From Rhodoferax koreense (lineage in GTDB: Bacteria > Pseudomonadota > Gammaproteobacteria > Burkholderiales > Burkholderiaceae_C): a stretch of 64,000 bases of DNA. How positions within the stretch are numbered: the stretch's first letter is position 1; every line of letters begins with the position of its first letter. Under the pieces are notes generated by a model that was not told the DNA's origin, did not search any database, and worked only from the letters and a program-made list of their open reading frames with translations. Location of the stretch: positions 4,154,001 through 4,218,000 of the forward strand of contig NZ_CP019236.1 in assembly GCF_001955695.1 (NCBI RefSeq), written 5' to 3'. The position numbers were made by a program, and so were the translations under genes. This document shows positions 56,101 to 64,000 of this stretch, piece by piece.

Positions 56101-59100
56101 CTGCTGTGCGAGACGCCGGTGAGCGTGGCCGGCGAGGTGGAACTGGTCGCCACCGCCAAGGATGGCGCGGGCAACAGCAGCCAGGCCGCGAGTTCGGTCT
56201 ACGTGACGCGCCAGGGCGAGCTGTGGTTCGGCGGCGAGAACCACGACCGCATGGACCTGCTGGCCGAGAAGAAGAGTTACCAGCCCGGCGAGACGGCCCG
56301 GTTCCAGGTGCGCATGCCGTTCCGCTTCGCCACGGCCCTCGTGGCGGTGGAGCGCGAGGGCATCATCGAGACCCAGGTGGTGCAACTCAATGGCCAGGAC
56401 CCGACCATCAGCCTCAAGGTGCAGGACTCATGGGGCCCGAACGTGTATGTGAGCGTGCTGGCGCTGCGCGGCCGGCTGCGCGAGGTGCCGTGGTACAGCT
56501 TCTTCACCTGGGGCTTCAAGGCGCCGCGCGAATGGTGGACGGCCTTCTGGTACGAGGGCCGCGAATACGTGGCGCCGACGGCCCTGGTCGACTTGAGCAA
56601 GCCCGCGTTCCGCCTCGGCCTGGCCGAGATCCGCGTGGGCACCAAGGCGCACCAGCTCGACTTGAAGGTCACCGCCGACAAGGCGAGTTACCCGGTGCGC
56701 GGGCAGGCGCGTGTCACCATCAGCGCCAAGCTGCCCAATGGCCAACCTGCCGCGGGCGCAGAAGTCGCGCTGGCCGCCGTGGACCAGGCCTTGCTCGAGC
56801 TGATGCCCAACACCAGCTGGAACCTGCTCGAAGCCATGCTGCAGCGCCGCGCCTGGGGCGTGCAGACCTCGACCGCGCAGATGGAGATCATCGGCCGCCG
56901 GCATTTCGGCCGCAAGGCCGTGCCCGCCGGCGGCGGCGGTGGTCGCGGCAGTACGCGCGAGCTGCTCGACACGCTGCTGCTGTGGAACCCGAAACTCGTG
57001 CTCGACGCGCAGGGCCAGGCCGTGGTGACGGTGCCGATGAACGATGCGCTCACCACTTTCAAGATCGTCGCCGTGGCCGACGCCGCCACCGGCCTGTTCG
57101 GCACCGGCCAGACCAGCGTGCAGACCACGCAGGACCTGCAGATCATCAGCGGCCTGCCGCCGCTGGTGCGCGAGGGCGACGAGTTTCGCGCGCAGATCAC
57201 GCTGCGCAACACCACGCAGAAAGCCATGAAGGTGCTGGCCTCGCCACGCGCGACCCTGCTGACCCTGGAGCCGCAGACCATCGACATCCCTGCCGGCGAG
57301 GCGCGCGAAGTGGCCTGGAACGTGACCGCCCCCGCCCAGCTCGCGCAGACCCGCGCCGAGGCCATCCTGTGGGAGATCGAAGCCCGGGACACGCTCGGTG
57401 GCGAGAGTGGTGCGCGCGACGGCCTGAAGGCGCGTCAGCGCATCATCCCCGCCGTACCGCTGACCGTGCAGCAGGCGACGCTTGTGCAGGTCGACGGCAG
57501 CTACACGCTGGACGTGGCGCGCCCGGCAGACGCCCTGCCCGAGAACGGTGTGAAAAGGGGTGGCTTGAAGATGTCGCTCGTGCCCAAGCTCGCCGAAGGC
57601 CTGCCCGGCGTGCGCGACTGGTTCGCCAACTACCCGTTCGCCTGCCTGGAGCAGAAGACCAGCAAGGCCATCGGCCTGCGCGACGCGAAGATGTGGCAGG
57701 GCGTGGTGGCGCAGCTGCCCACCTACCTCGACGGTGATGGCTTGGCCAACTACTTCCCGCCGCGCGACGGCGAGGCCAACCGCGGCAGCGACACGCTCAC
57801 CGCCTACCTCCTCGCCGCCAGCCACGAGGCGGCCGGCCTGCACCCGGAATTCGCCCTGCCCGACGAGGCGCGTGCGGCCATGCAGCGCGGCCTGGTGGCG
57901 TTTGTCGAGGGGCGCATCCAGCGCGACTTCTGGAGCCCGCGCAAGGACCTGGACGTGCGCAAGCTCGCAGCGCTGGAGGCCTTGTCGCGCTACGGTGCCG
58001 CCCAGGGCCGCATGCTCGGCAGCATCACCATCGCGCCGAACCAGTGGCCCACCAGTGCCGTGATCGACTGGATCGACATCCTGCAGCGCGTCACCGACGT
58101 GCCGCAGCGTGAGACGCGCCTGGCCGAAGCGCGCCAGGTGCTGCGCGCGCGGCTGTCGTTCCAGGGCACGAAACTCATCTTCAGCACCGAACGCGACGAC
58201 TACTGGTGGTGGCTCATGGCCAACGGTGACGTCAACACCGCACGCCTGATGCTGGCCGTGATGGATGACCCGGCCTGGAAGGACGACATGGGCCGGCTGG
58301 CCAGCGGCTTCATCGGCCGGCAGCAGGGCGGCGCCTGGCACACCACCACGGCCAACCTCTGGGGCGGGCTGGCACTGGAGAAGTTCTCGGCGAAGTTCGA
58401 AGCCACGCCGGTGGCCGGCATCACCCGGGCCTCGCTGGCCGCCGCCACGGCGAGCGTCGACTGGAGCAAGGTGGACCGCGTGAAGACAACGGATGCCGCG
58501 GGTGCGCCCAACGTCACGACCTGGTTCGGCGCACCGGCTTCGCCCGGCAACCTGCGCAACAACGGCATGTTCCTGCCGTGGACCGATGCGAAGGAAACCC
58601 TCACCGTCACGCAGCAGGGCACGGGCAAGCCCTGGCTCACGCTGCAGTCGGTGGCCGCGATCGAACTCAAGGCGCCGTTCGCCGCGGGCTACCAGCTCAA
58701 GAAAACCATCACGCCGGTGGAGCAGGCCGTGCCCGGCGTTTACACGCGTGGCGACGTGCTGCGTGTGGCCATCGAAGTCAACGCCTCCGCCGACATGACC
58801 TGGGTCGTGATCACCGACCCGATCCCGGGCGGTGCAACCATCCTCGGCTCCGGCCTGGGACGCGATTCGCAGATCGCCACCAGCGGCGAGAAAAAGAGCG
58901 GCGGCGGCTGGCCCGCCTTCGAGGAGCGCAGCTTCGAGGCCTTCCGCAGCTATTACGAATACGTGCCCAAGGGCGTGCTGAAGATGGAATACACCGTGCG
59001 CCTGAACAACGTCGGCAGCTTTGCCTTGCCACCGAGCCGGGTCGAGGCCATGTACGCGCCCGAGATGTTCGGCGAGACGCCGAATGCGCGGGTCAAGGTG

Positions 59101-59115
59101 GTGGCCGGCAAGTAG
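53113..59115 (+). CDS. alpha-2-macroglobulin (MG domain) protein, YfhM-like
   Basis: A protein of about 2000 residues of the bacterial alpha-2-macroglobulin family, a periplasmic protease trap. A signal peptide (FLFLASAASVLFAATGASA) supports TTG at 53113 with GGGAG upstream; the frame opens at 52927 without a signal. MG domains fill the first part. The thioester motif CLEQ at about residues 1511-1514, inside YPFACLEQ, marks the bait-trap type that can link covalently to an attacking protease. The following alpha-helical TED domain runs to about residue 1800. Unlike E. coli YfhM it has no lipobox cysteine. pbpC follows after two small genes, the same pairing as in E. coli. Confidence 0.9.
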   Translation: MRRHFRPFLFLASAASVLFAATGASALQITSLSPQGEVARVRQLVAKFDEAAVNFGDPKAAAPLALSCSDAEASRGTGRWTSEREWVFDFDSDLPPGVRCTVSRKTGIKSPSGAELAGKASYQFNTGGPFVQNTRPYSGSTIDEQQFFTLQLNGAATTASLLANTWCAVDGLGERVPVRSIEGADRAALLKAQGLEKAAAREPLRYATLACNRRLTPAAKVQLVYGRGVATPSGIANTVEKRFNFQVREQFTASFTCERENAQSGCLPIRPVTLNFNAPVPRKLAEGIRLKSGKGEVKPTFAEDADAEGTVNDVTFNPPLAESTPYTLELPAAFKDASDRPLNNAANFPMKFSTGAMPPLAKFAAAPFGVVERFAEPDGPPMMPVTLRNVEAALPIRGLNASESPAGQVADLQPRSDADIIGWYRMVQRYDRFQIARSQAAKDVKGPLPKVIDADQKDWVQSRMVSLLAGRANVKTLNLPQPASSDPRPFEVVGIPLTPGFHVLEISSKRLGQSLLDENHGPDRTMVVRTSTLVTNLGVHFKLGRENALAWVTTLDKGQPVANAVVQVSDCRGKPLVNARTNAQGIAELPGLSSEPQNCNGADNDDEEGGYGGAYFVSARAKDSKGIEDLAFTWSDWSQGIEPWRFNVPTSREPVPDERAHTIFDRMLLRAGETVSMKHLIRTEVKNGFALPTQQPATLQITHVGSGQQFTQALTWRRTGTGGLSAESTFQVPPAAKLGAYDVTLAEADGRSFSTGQFRVEEFRLPVLEGRIAPTQKEALVNVKAVPTSVQINYVAGGGAANLPVRVSALVRNKYPSFADYDAFSFSPPRGAQSTSSEGEEDSSAADSPRVVADKLPLNLDRSGAGKVTIDQLPADLLAKRPKELLLEATYADPNGEVQTIRSTSTLWPAGVVAGIKTEGWVSLSGGSSQQVRFQALALDLNGKPQAGVPIEVQAVARTVTTTRKRMVGGFYTYDNQTTVKSLGQVCSGKSDARGLLLCETPVSVAGEVELVATAKDGAGNSSQAASSVYVTRQGELWFGGENHDRMDLLAEKKSYQPGETARFQVRMPFRFATALVAVEREGIIETQVVQLNGQDPTISLKVQDSWGPNVYVSVLALRGRLREVPWYSFFTWGFKAPREWWTAFWYEGREYVAPTALVDLSKPAFRLGLAEIRVGTKAHQLDLKVTADKASYPVRGQARVTISAKLPNGQPAAGAEVALAAVDQALLELMPNTSWNLLEAMLQRRAWGVQTSTAQMEIIGRRHFGRKAVPAGGGGGRGSTRELLDTLLLWNPKLVLDAQGQAVVTVPMNDALTTFKIVAVADAATGLFGTGQTSVQTTQDLQIISGLPPLVREGDEFRAQITLRNTTQKAMKVLASPRATLLTLEPQTIDIPAGEAREVAWNVTAPAQLAQTRAEAILWEIEARDTLGGESGARDGLKARQRIIPAVPLTVQQATLVQVDGSYTLDVARPADALPENGVKRGGLKMSLVPKLAEGLPGVRDWFANYPFACLEQKTSKAIGLRDAKMWQGVVAQLPTYLDGDGLANYFPPRDGEANRGSDTLTAYLLAASHEAAGLHPEFALPDEARAAMQRGLVAFVEGRIQRDFWSPRKDLDVRKLAALEALSRYGAAQGRMLGSITIAPNQWPTSAVIDWIDILQRVTDVPQRETRLAEARQVLRARLSFQGTKLIFSTERDDYWWWLMANGDVNTARLMLAVMDDPAWKDDMGRLASGFIGRQQGGAWHTTTANLWGGLALEKFSAKFEATPVAGITRASLAAATASVDWSKVDRVKTTDAAGAPNVTTWFGAPASPGNLRNNGMFLPWTDAKETLTVTQQGTGKPWLTLQSVAAIELKAPFAAGYQLKKTITPVEQAVPGVYTRGDVLRVAIEVNASADMTWVVITDPIPGGATILGSGLGRDSQIATSGEKKSGGGWPAFEERSFEAFRSYYEYVPKGVLKMEYTVRLNNVGSFALPPSRVEAMYAPEMFGETPNARVKVVAGK

Positions 59116-59138
59116 TTTTCGGAAGGAGGAGACAAGCC

Positions 59139-59561
59139 ATGGGCATTCGCATCGTGAGACTGGGCACCGCCCGCAGCGCCCTCGAGGGCACCCGCATCGG
59201 CACCGTGCGGCGCCCGCCGCGCGGCGTTCCGAAAACGGAATTCGCCACGCAGAACTGGTATGACGTCTGGTACCCGAATCTCGCCCCGAGCGCGGAAACC
59301 ATGAAGCTCGGCCAGCAGGCCGACACGCCCGCCGCCTGGGCGGCGTTCACGAAGAAGTACCGTGCGGAGATGGCGAAGCCCGAGAACAGCCGCACGATCG
59401 AGCTGCTGGCGGCGCTGTCGGCGCGCAGCCATTTCTCGGTCGGCTGCTACTGCGAAGACGAGGCGCATTGCCACCGCTCGGTGCTGCGCGAACTGCTGCT
59501 CGAAAAGGGCGCGAAGATCGAACCGACAACCGACGCCAGCGGGGCCGCGGGCACGCAGTAA
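59139..59561 (+). CDS. DUF488 protein
   Basis: A 140-residue DUF488 protein. The N-terminal VRLGTARSALEG and the later YRAEMAKPENSR, then GCYCEDEAHCHRSVL, are typical of this small cytosolic family, which has no proven biochemical role. AAGGAGGA eight bases before the ATG at 59139 gives a strong start. It begins 23 bases after the macroglobulin stop and precedes a GFA-family gene, so it is within the same transcript as the envelope genes. Confidence 0.85.
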   Translation: MGIRIVRLGTARSALEGTRIGTVRRPPRGVPKTEFATQNWYDVWYPNLAPSAETMKLGQQADTPAAWAAFTKKYRAEMAKPENSRTIELLAALSARSHFSVGCYCEDEAHCHRSVLRELLLEKGAKIEPTTDASGAAGTQ

Positions 59562-59612
59562 CATCCGCGCTCCTGCGCATCACCACCACACCGACCGACC
59601 AAGGAGACCTTC

Positions 59613-60017
59613 ATGCATGTCCACGGCGCCTGCCATTGCGGCCAGATCCGTTTCGAGGCGGAAGTCGATCCGGCGAAGGTCAAGCTGTGCAATTGCACCG
59701 ATTGCCAGGTGCTCAGCGGCTCGGCTTTCCGCGTTTCCGTGCCCGCGCCGAAAGCCGGTTTCAGGTTGCTGGCCGGACTGCCCAGCATCTACATCAAGAC
59801 CGGCGACAGCGGCAACCAGCGTGCCCACGCGTTCTGCCCGAATTGCGGCGCGGCCGTCTTCGCCTCCGCCGTGGCGGAAGACCCGCCGACCTACACCTTG
59901 CGCGTGGGCACCCTGGCCGAGCGCGCCCAGCTGCCGCCGCAGACCCGCATCTGGTGCCGTTCGGCGCTGGCCTGGGGCCAGGACGTGAGCGTGGTGCCGG
60001 GGCAAGAGAAGGAATGA
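59613..60017 (+). CDS. GFA-family zinc protein
   Basis: A 134-residue GFA/CENP-V fold protein. Zinc cysteines are ACHCG (residues 6-10), CNCTDC (26-31) and CPNC (75-78). GHGACHCGQIRFEAEV-like opening and the C-terminal hydrophobic part are as in the glutathione-dependent formaldehyde-activating family. AAGGAG upstream of the ATG sets the start. It ends four bases before pbpC. The other GFA protein here (2545-3045) is more divergent. The reaction is not known. Confidence 0.87.
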   Translation: MHVHGACHCGQIRFEAEVDPAKVKLCNCTDCQVLSGSAFRVSVPAPKAGFRLLAGLPSIYIKTGDSGNQRAHAFCPNCGAAVFASAVAEDPPTYTLRVGTLAERAQLPPQTRIWCRSALAWGQDVSVVPGQEKE

Positions 60018-60021
60018 CGGA

Positions 60022-62271
60022 ATGAGGCACAGGGCGGTTGTGCGGCCCAGGGTCGTCGCGTTCATGGTCGCAGCCATGCTGGCGACCGGCGCCCAAGCCC
60101 TGCCGAGCTTCGAGGAGGTACGCCGCGACTTCCGCCCCAGCGACAGCCTGCTGCTCGACCGCAACGGCGAGGTGTTGCAGCGGCTGCGCACCGACAGCAG
60201 CGTGCGCCGCGGCCAGTGGCTGGCGCTGGGCGATGTGTCGCCGGCGCTGCGGCACGCGATCCTGCTCAGCGAGGACAAGCGCTTCTACGAACACAGCGGC
60301 GTCGACTGGCGCGCCGTGTCGTCCGCGGCCTGGGGCAACCTGTGGAACCGCAAGACGCGGGGTGCTTCCACCATTACCATGCAGCTCGCCGGCCTGCTCG
60401 ACAGCGAGCTGCACATGGGCCCCGGCGGGCGCAGCATGGCGCAGAAGATCGGCCAGACCCTGGCCGCACGCGAGCTCGAAGCCCGCTGGCGCAAGGACCA
60501 GATGCTCGAGGCCTATCTCAACCTGGTGCCGCTGCGCGGCGAGATCGTCGGCATCGACGCGCTGAGCCGCAGCCTGTTCGGCAAGGCCGCGCACGGCCTG
60601 GACGAACGCGAGGCGGCCATCGCCGCCGCCATGGTGCGCGGGCCCAACGCCAAGCCGGCGCTGATCGCGCGGCGCGCCTGCGAGGTGCTGCGTGTGATGC
60701 AGGCCGACCCGGGCACGCCCCACGCGTCTGCGCCGGTGAGCTGCGCCGGGCTGGACCTGTTCGCCAGCACCGTCGTGCAGCAGCGCACCCTCAACGCCGG
60801 CGACGGCATCGCGCCGCATCTCGCGCGCCAGCTGCTGCGCGCCGATCCGACAAACCCCGGCAGTCGGCCGCCGCTGGCCGTGCGCACCACGCTGCACGCG
60901 CCGCTGCAGCGGCTGGCGGTGGAAACACTGCGCCAGCAGCTGCGCGAACTGCAGGGCCGCCACGTCGAGGACGGCGCGGTGGTGGTGCTCGACAACGCCA
61001 GCGGCGAGGTGATGGCCTGGGTGGGATCGTCCGGCGAACTCAGCGCGGCGGCCGAGGTCGATGGCGTGCAGGCACTGCGCCAGCCGGGTTCGACACTCAA
61101 GCCCTTCCTGTATGCGCAGGCGATTGCGGAGCAGCGCCTCACCGCGGCCTCGCTGCTGGAGGACTCCGAGGCGCAGATCGCCACCGCCAGCGGCCTGTAC
61201 ATCCCGCAGAACTACGACCGGCACTTCAAAGGCTGGGTGTCGGTACGGACGGCGCTGGCCTCATCCCTCAACGTGCCCGCGGTGCGCACGCTGGTGATGG
61301 TGTCGCCCGACGCATTCCAGCGCCAGCTCCAGGCCGCGGGCCTGCCGCTCAAGGAAAGCGGCGACTACTACGGCTACAGCCTGGCGCTCGGCAGCGCCGA
61401 GGTCTCGCTGCTGAACCTGACCAACGCCTACCGCACACTGGCCAACGGCGGGCGCTTCGGGCCCACGCGGGTGGTGCCGGCCACCGCCGCCGGTAACAAG
61501 GCCAAGCCCGAAAGCACGCAGGCCATCGACAGCCGCGCGGCCTTCATCGTCGGCGACATCCTGTCCGACGCCAACGCACGCGCCCTGACCTTCGGCGCCG
61601 ACAGCGTGCTCGGCACGCGCTTCTGGAGTGCGGTGAAGACCGGCACCAGCAAGGACATGCGCGACAACTGGGCCATCGGCTGGTCGCAGCGCTACACGGT
61701 CGGCGTGTGGGTCGGCAACGCCGCCGGCGCGCCGATGTGGGACGTGAGCGGCACCAGCGGCGCGGCACCGGTCTGGGCGGCCCTCATGCAGCAGTTGCAC
61801 CAGAAGCTGCCCAGCCGCGCACCGGCGCCACCGGCAGGCCTGGTGCGGCAGGCCGTGCAGTTCGGCGACCAGCGCGAGGCGAGTCGCGACGAGTGGTTCC
61901 TCGAGGGCACGCAGCAGGCGGTGGTCGCCACCGATGCGGACGGCGAGACGGCGCCCCAGCCTGGACAGGCCACCCTGGCGACGCCGCGCATCACCTCGCC
62001 CGTGGCCGGCACCATCATCGCGCTCGATCCCGACATCCCGCCGCAGCACCAGCGCCTGCGTTTCACCGCCGCCGGGCCGGACCAGCGCTGGCGCCTGGAT
62101 GGTAAGCCGCTGGCACGTGGCGCGGAGCTGCGCTGGCTGCCCTGGCCCGGCCGGCACACGTTGCAACTGATGGACGCCCGCGGCGCGCTGCTCGACGAAA
62201 TCCGGTTCGAGGTGCGCGGCGCGGGCTTGGCTACCGGCGCGCGGCCGGCGGACGTGCGCGCAGCCCGTTGA
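60022..62271 (+). CDS. pbpC: penicillin-binding protein 1C
   Basis: A 749-residue bifunctional peptidoglycan synthase. The signal anchor is residues 10-27; the glycosyltransferase 51 domain has its catalytic glutamate in LSEDKRFYEHSGVD (about residue 84), and RGASTITMQLAG follows. The transpeptidase domain has SxxK at S357-K360 (GSTLKPF), SSLN and KTGTS at about 539-543. The C-terminal BiPBP domain specific to PBP1C follows residue 640. It is the last gene of the alpha-2-macroglobulin transcript. The pair is thought to guard the envelope, with PBP1C repairing wall near the trap. Confidence 0.93.
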   Translation: MRHRAVVRPRVVAFMVAAMLATGAQALPSFEEVRRDFRPSDSLLLDRNGEVLQRLRTDSSVRRGQWLALGDVSPALRHAILLSEDKRFYEHSGVDWRAVSSAAWGNLWNRKTRGASTITMQLAGLLDSELHMGPGGRSMAQKIGQTLAARELEARWRKDQMLEAYLNLVPLRGEIVGIDALSRSLFGKAAHGLDEREAAIAAAMVRGPNAKPALIARRACEVLRVMQADPGTPHASAPVSCAGLDLFASTVVQQRTLNAGDGIAPHLARQLLRADPTNPGSRPPLAVRTTLHAPLQRLAVETLRQQLRELQGRHVEDGAVVVLDNASGEVMAWVGSSGELSAAAEVDGVQALRQPGSTLKPFLYAQAIAEQRLTAASLLEDSEAQIATASGLYIPQNYDRHFKGWVSVRTALASSLNVPAVRTLVMVSPDAFQRQLQAAGLPLKESGDYYGYSLALGSAEVSLLNLTNAYRTLANGGRFGPTRVVPATAAGNKAKPESTQAIDSRAAFIVGDILSDANARALTFGADSVLGTRFWSAVKTGTSKDMRDNWAIGWSQRYTVGVWVGNAAGAPMWDVSGTSGAAPVWAALMQQLHQKLPSRAPAPPAGLVRQAVQFGDQREASRDEWFLEGTQQAVVATDADGETAPQPGQATLATPRITSPVAGTIIALDPDIPPQHQRLRFTAAGPDQRWRLDGKPLARGAELRWLPWPGRHTLQLMDARGALLDEIRFEVRGAGLATGARPADVRAAR

Positions 62272-62287
62272 TGCTGCTCAGGACCAC

Positions 62288-62887
62288 TCACCAGACCTTG
62301 TAGACCCGCCCGGTCTGGACGCCTTCCACGCTGCGCACGTAGGCCAGCGCCACCCGGCTGGCGGGCACGGCCTCGAAGCCCGGGAAAAACGGGCCGTACA
62401 CGCCCATCGATTCCTGCAGCACGTTGGGGCTGACCACGTTGATGCGGATGCCACGCGCCAGCTCCACAGCCGCGCCGCGCACGAAGCCGTCGAGCGCCGC
62501 GTTCACCGCGCTCGCGTTGGCGCCGCTGGCGATCGGCTCCTCGGCCACGATGCCGCTGGTCAAGGTGATCGAGCCGCCGTCGTTGAGGAAATGCTGGCCA
62601 GTGAGCGCCAGGTCCACCTGGCCGAGCAGCTTGTCCTGCAACCCGACGTTGAACTGCGCCGCCGTCATGGTGGACAGCGGGCCGAAATGCAGGCCGCCCG
62701 CCGTGGAGACGATCGCGTCCACACGGCCGACCCGTTCGAAGAGCGCCTGCACGCTGTCGTGGCGAGTGATGTCCACGGGAAAGCCGGCGCTGCTGCGGCT
62801 GGCGGCAACGATGTCGTGGCGCGGGGAAAGGGCGCCGATGACGGCCTGGCCGATGGTGCCGGTGGCGCCGATGATGAGAATCTTCAT
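62288..62887 (-). CDS. short-chain dehydrogenase-like NAD(P)-binding protein without the usual Tyr-Lys pair
   Basis: A 199-residue Rossmann protein. GATGTIG (residues 7-13) binds the cofactor, STAGG and TLTSGIVAEEP match SDR strands, and the position where YxxxK should occur reads GANASAVNAALDGF, lacking both residues. The end INVVSPNVL is again SDR-like. AAGGA before the ATG at 62887 supports the start. It is divergent from a LysR gene across a region with a small palindrome, a typical regulator-target pair. It may be a non-catalytic or altered SDR. Confidence 0.8.
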   Translation of the reverse strand: MKILIIGATGTIGQAVIGALSPRHDIVAASRSSAGFPVDITRHDSVQALFERVGRVDAIVSTAGGLHFGPLSTMTAAQFNVGLQDKLLGQVDLALTGQHFLNDGGSITLTSGIVAEEPIASGANASAVNAALDGFVRGAAVELARGIRINVVSPNVLQESMGVYGPFFPGFEAVPASRVALAYVRSVEGVQTGRVYKVW

Positions 62888-62986
62888 GGTGTGTCCTTGA
62901 GGTTGAAGGCAAGCCGTTGGCTTGGGTGAAGATATTGTCGGAATAACCGATGCATGGATAAAGCCCGTATCATTTCCATCATTCAT

Positions 62987-62997
62987 AACCAATGGTT
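62987..62997. promoter_or_regulatory. palindrome between the SDR-like and LysR genes
   Basis: AACC-AAT-GGTT is an inverted repeat ending nine bases before the LysR start. LysR regulators bind palindromes of this kind in divergent promoters, but longer T-N11-A symmetry is weak here. Confidence 0.3.
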
Positions 62998-63005
62998 TTC
63001 AATCG

Positions 63006-63887
63006 ATGGACAGTTTGCTGAGCATGGAAGTGTTCGTCGCAGTCGTCGACAAGGGCAGCCTCACAGCGGCGGCCGAAGCCTTTGCGCTTTCGCAGCCGAT
63101 GGTCGGTAAACACATCCGCCATCTGGAGCAGCGCGTGGGTGCGCGGCTCCTGGTGCGGACGACGCGGCGGCAAAGCCTCACGGAAATCGGCCAGCTCTAT
63201 TACGCGCAGTGCCGCCAGATTTTGGAACAGGTGCGGCAGGCCGAAGCCGGCACCGACGCGCTGCGCCTGGCGCCGCGCGGCAAGCTGCGCATCAACGCAC
63301 CCGTGTCTTTCGGCAGCGTGATGCTGACCCCGGCGCTCACCGAATTCCTCACGCTTTATCCCGAGGTGCAGGCCGAGCTCACGCTGAACGACCGCGTGAT
63401 CGACCTGGTCGACGAAGGCTACGACGTGGCGGTGCGCGTCGGCACGCTGGCCGATTCGGGGCTGGTGGCGCGGGTCCTTCGGCCTTACCGCATGCAAATC
63501 TGCGCCTCGCCCGAATACCTGGCCCGCCGCGGCACGCCAAAGGCCCCGACCGAATTGCTGGATCACGAATGCCTGGGCTTTGCGCACTGGCCGAAAAGCG
63601 GCGGCTGGCTGCTCGACCGCGACGACCAGCTGGTCAAGTCGTTGCCGGCGAGCCGCCTGCTGTCGAACAACGGCCAGGCGCTGCGCGTGGCGGCCCTGCA
63701 TGGTTTCGGCATCGTGATGCAGCCTTCGGTGCTGCTGGCCGAGGACGTGGCCGCCGGCCGCCTGGTGCCGCTGCTGGCCGAGCACCTGCCCGCACCGATG
63801 CCCATGCATCTCGTCTATCCGCGCGACCGCGTGCCGGTGCCCAAGCTGAGCCGCTTCATCGACTTCATGCTCGCGCGTTTCGGCTGA
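63006..63887 (+). CDS. LysR-family transcriptional regulator
   Basis: A 293-residue LysR regulator. The helix-turn-helix region is residues 1-62 (FVAVVDKGSLTAAAEAF, then SQPMVGKHIRHLEQRVG), and the effector domain begins about residue 90 (LRINAPVSFGSVMLTPAL) and includes RGTPKAPTELLDHECLGF, typical of the group that controls adjacent oxidoreductases. ATG at 63006 aligns with the family N-terminus; the frame opens 28 codons earlier. It likely controls the divergent SDR-like gene. Confidence 0.88.
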   Translation: MDSLLSMEVFVAVVDKGSLTAAAEAFALSQPMVGKHIRHLEQRVGARLLVRTTRRQSLTEIGQLYYAQCRQILEQVRQAEAGTDALRLAPRGKLRINAPVSFGSVMLTPALTEFLTLYPEVQAELTLNDRVIDLVDEGYDVAVRVGTLADSGLVARVLRPYRMQICASPEYLARRGTPKAPTELLDHECLGFAHWPKSGGWLLDRDDQLVKSLPASRLLSNNGQALRVAALHGFGIVMQPSVLLAEDVAAGRLVPLLAEHLPAPMPMHLVYPRDRVPVPKLSRFIDFMLARFG

Positions 63888-63987
63888 AAGTAATTCCGCG
63901 CGGCCTCAAATTTATTCAAACCGGCGCGGTGTGCAATTGGTTAGCATCCCCGCAGTTCCCCAGCCCAGAAGTTCCAGGAGACCGCCC

Positions 63988-64000
63988 GTGCCCGTGATCA
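63988..64000 (+). CDS. possible start of a gene running off the window
   Basis: GTG at 63988 is preceded at seven bases by AGGAG, and four codons follow before the edge. The upstream region (63900-63960) is AT-richer. Too short to identify. Confidence 0.35.

Noticed and set aside
54316..58341. Long minus-strand open frames within the alpha-2-macroglobulin gene
   Set aside because: Shadow frames; the macroglobulin reading has a thioester motif and a signal peptide.

Overview
The window is about 66-68% GC, gene-dense and without mobile elements, rRNA, tRNA or CRISPR signals. Long DinB, type IB topoisomerase, several tripartite-tricarboxylate (Bug) binding proteins without transporters, a glnA-ntrB-ntrC locus with a sigma-54 promoter, and an alpha-2-macroglobulin/PBP1C pair together suggest a betaproteobacterium of the Burkholderiales, most likely Comamonadaceae (Variovorax/Acidovorax-like). 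That placement is inference from gene content. No gap between genes exceeds 300 bases.

Layout. 1-2427: a PotABC-D-like polyamine-type ABC importer, running off the left edge. 2545-6318: a GFA-family protein, a BON-domain protein, then dinB behind a LexA-like box, and a type IB topoisomerase. 6325-14066: a seven-gene operon that joins a second polyamine-type importer to a three-subunit FAD/[2Fe-2S] amine oxidase or dehydrogenase, divergent from an IclR regulator, with a perfect 8-bp-arm palindrome between them. 14076-20722: an ABC exporter, a DUF1800 lipoprotein/DUF1501 pair, a RIO-type kinase, a histidine-phosphatase-like protein and a small membrane protein. 20760-29066: an orphan ferric-iron-type binding protein, catalase HPII, a ClpP-like peptidase, a small membrane protein, a UvrA2-type ATPase and a DUF4142 protein.

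29121-34141 is the nitrogen regulation locus glnA, a DUF4124-like gene, ntrB and ntrC. Upstream of glnA a sigma-54 promoter and two NtrC-type sites are readable, so the products of the locus probably control its own promoter. 34142-39561 holds a leftward run: rsuA, a YncE-like beta-propeller, a NodB-type deacetylase, a sterol-desaturase-family protein, an EI24/CysZ-like membrane protein and a CinA/MoaB-like protein.

40196-48905 is a tightly packed leftward catabolic cluster behind a LysR gene: three Bug binding proteins, an SDR, an Ldh2-type dehydrogenase, a TIM-barrel isomerase, a Gfo/Idh/MocA oxidoreductase and an unrecognised 226-residue protein. Its substrate is unknown. 49026-62271 concerns the cell envelope: a Do-type periplasmic protease, an SGNH hydrolase, an OpgC-like acyltransferase, and alpha-2-macroglobulin with penicillin-binding protein 1C, with a DUF488 and a GFA gene between the last two. 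62288-63887 is a divergent SDR/LysR pair, and a gene start may sit on the right edge.

The best candidates for something undescribed are the oxidase-importer operon (6325-14066) and the triple-Bug catabolic cluster (40196-48905). Both are built from known families, but their substrates cannot be read from sequence.
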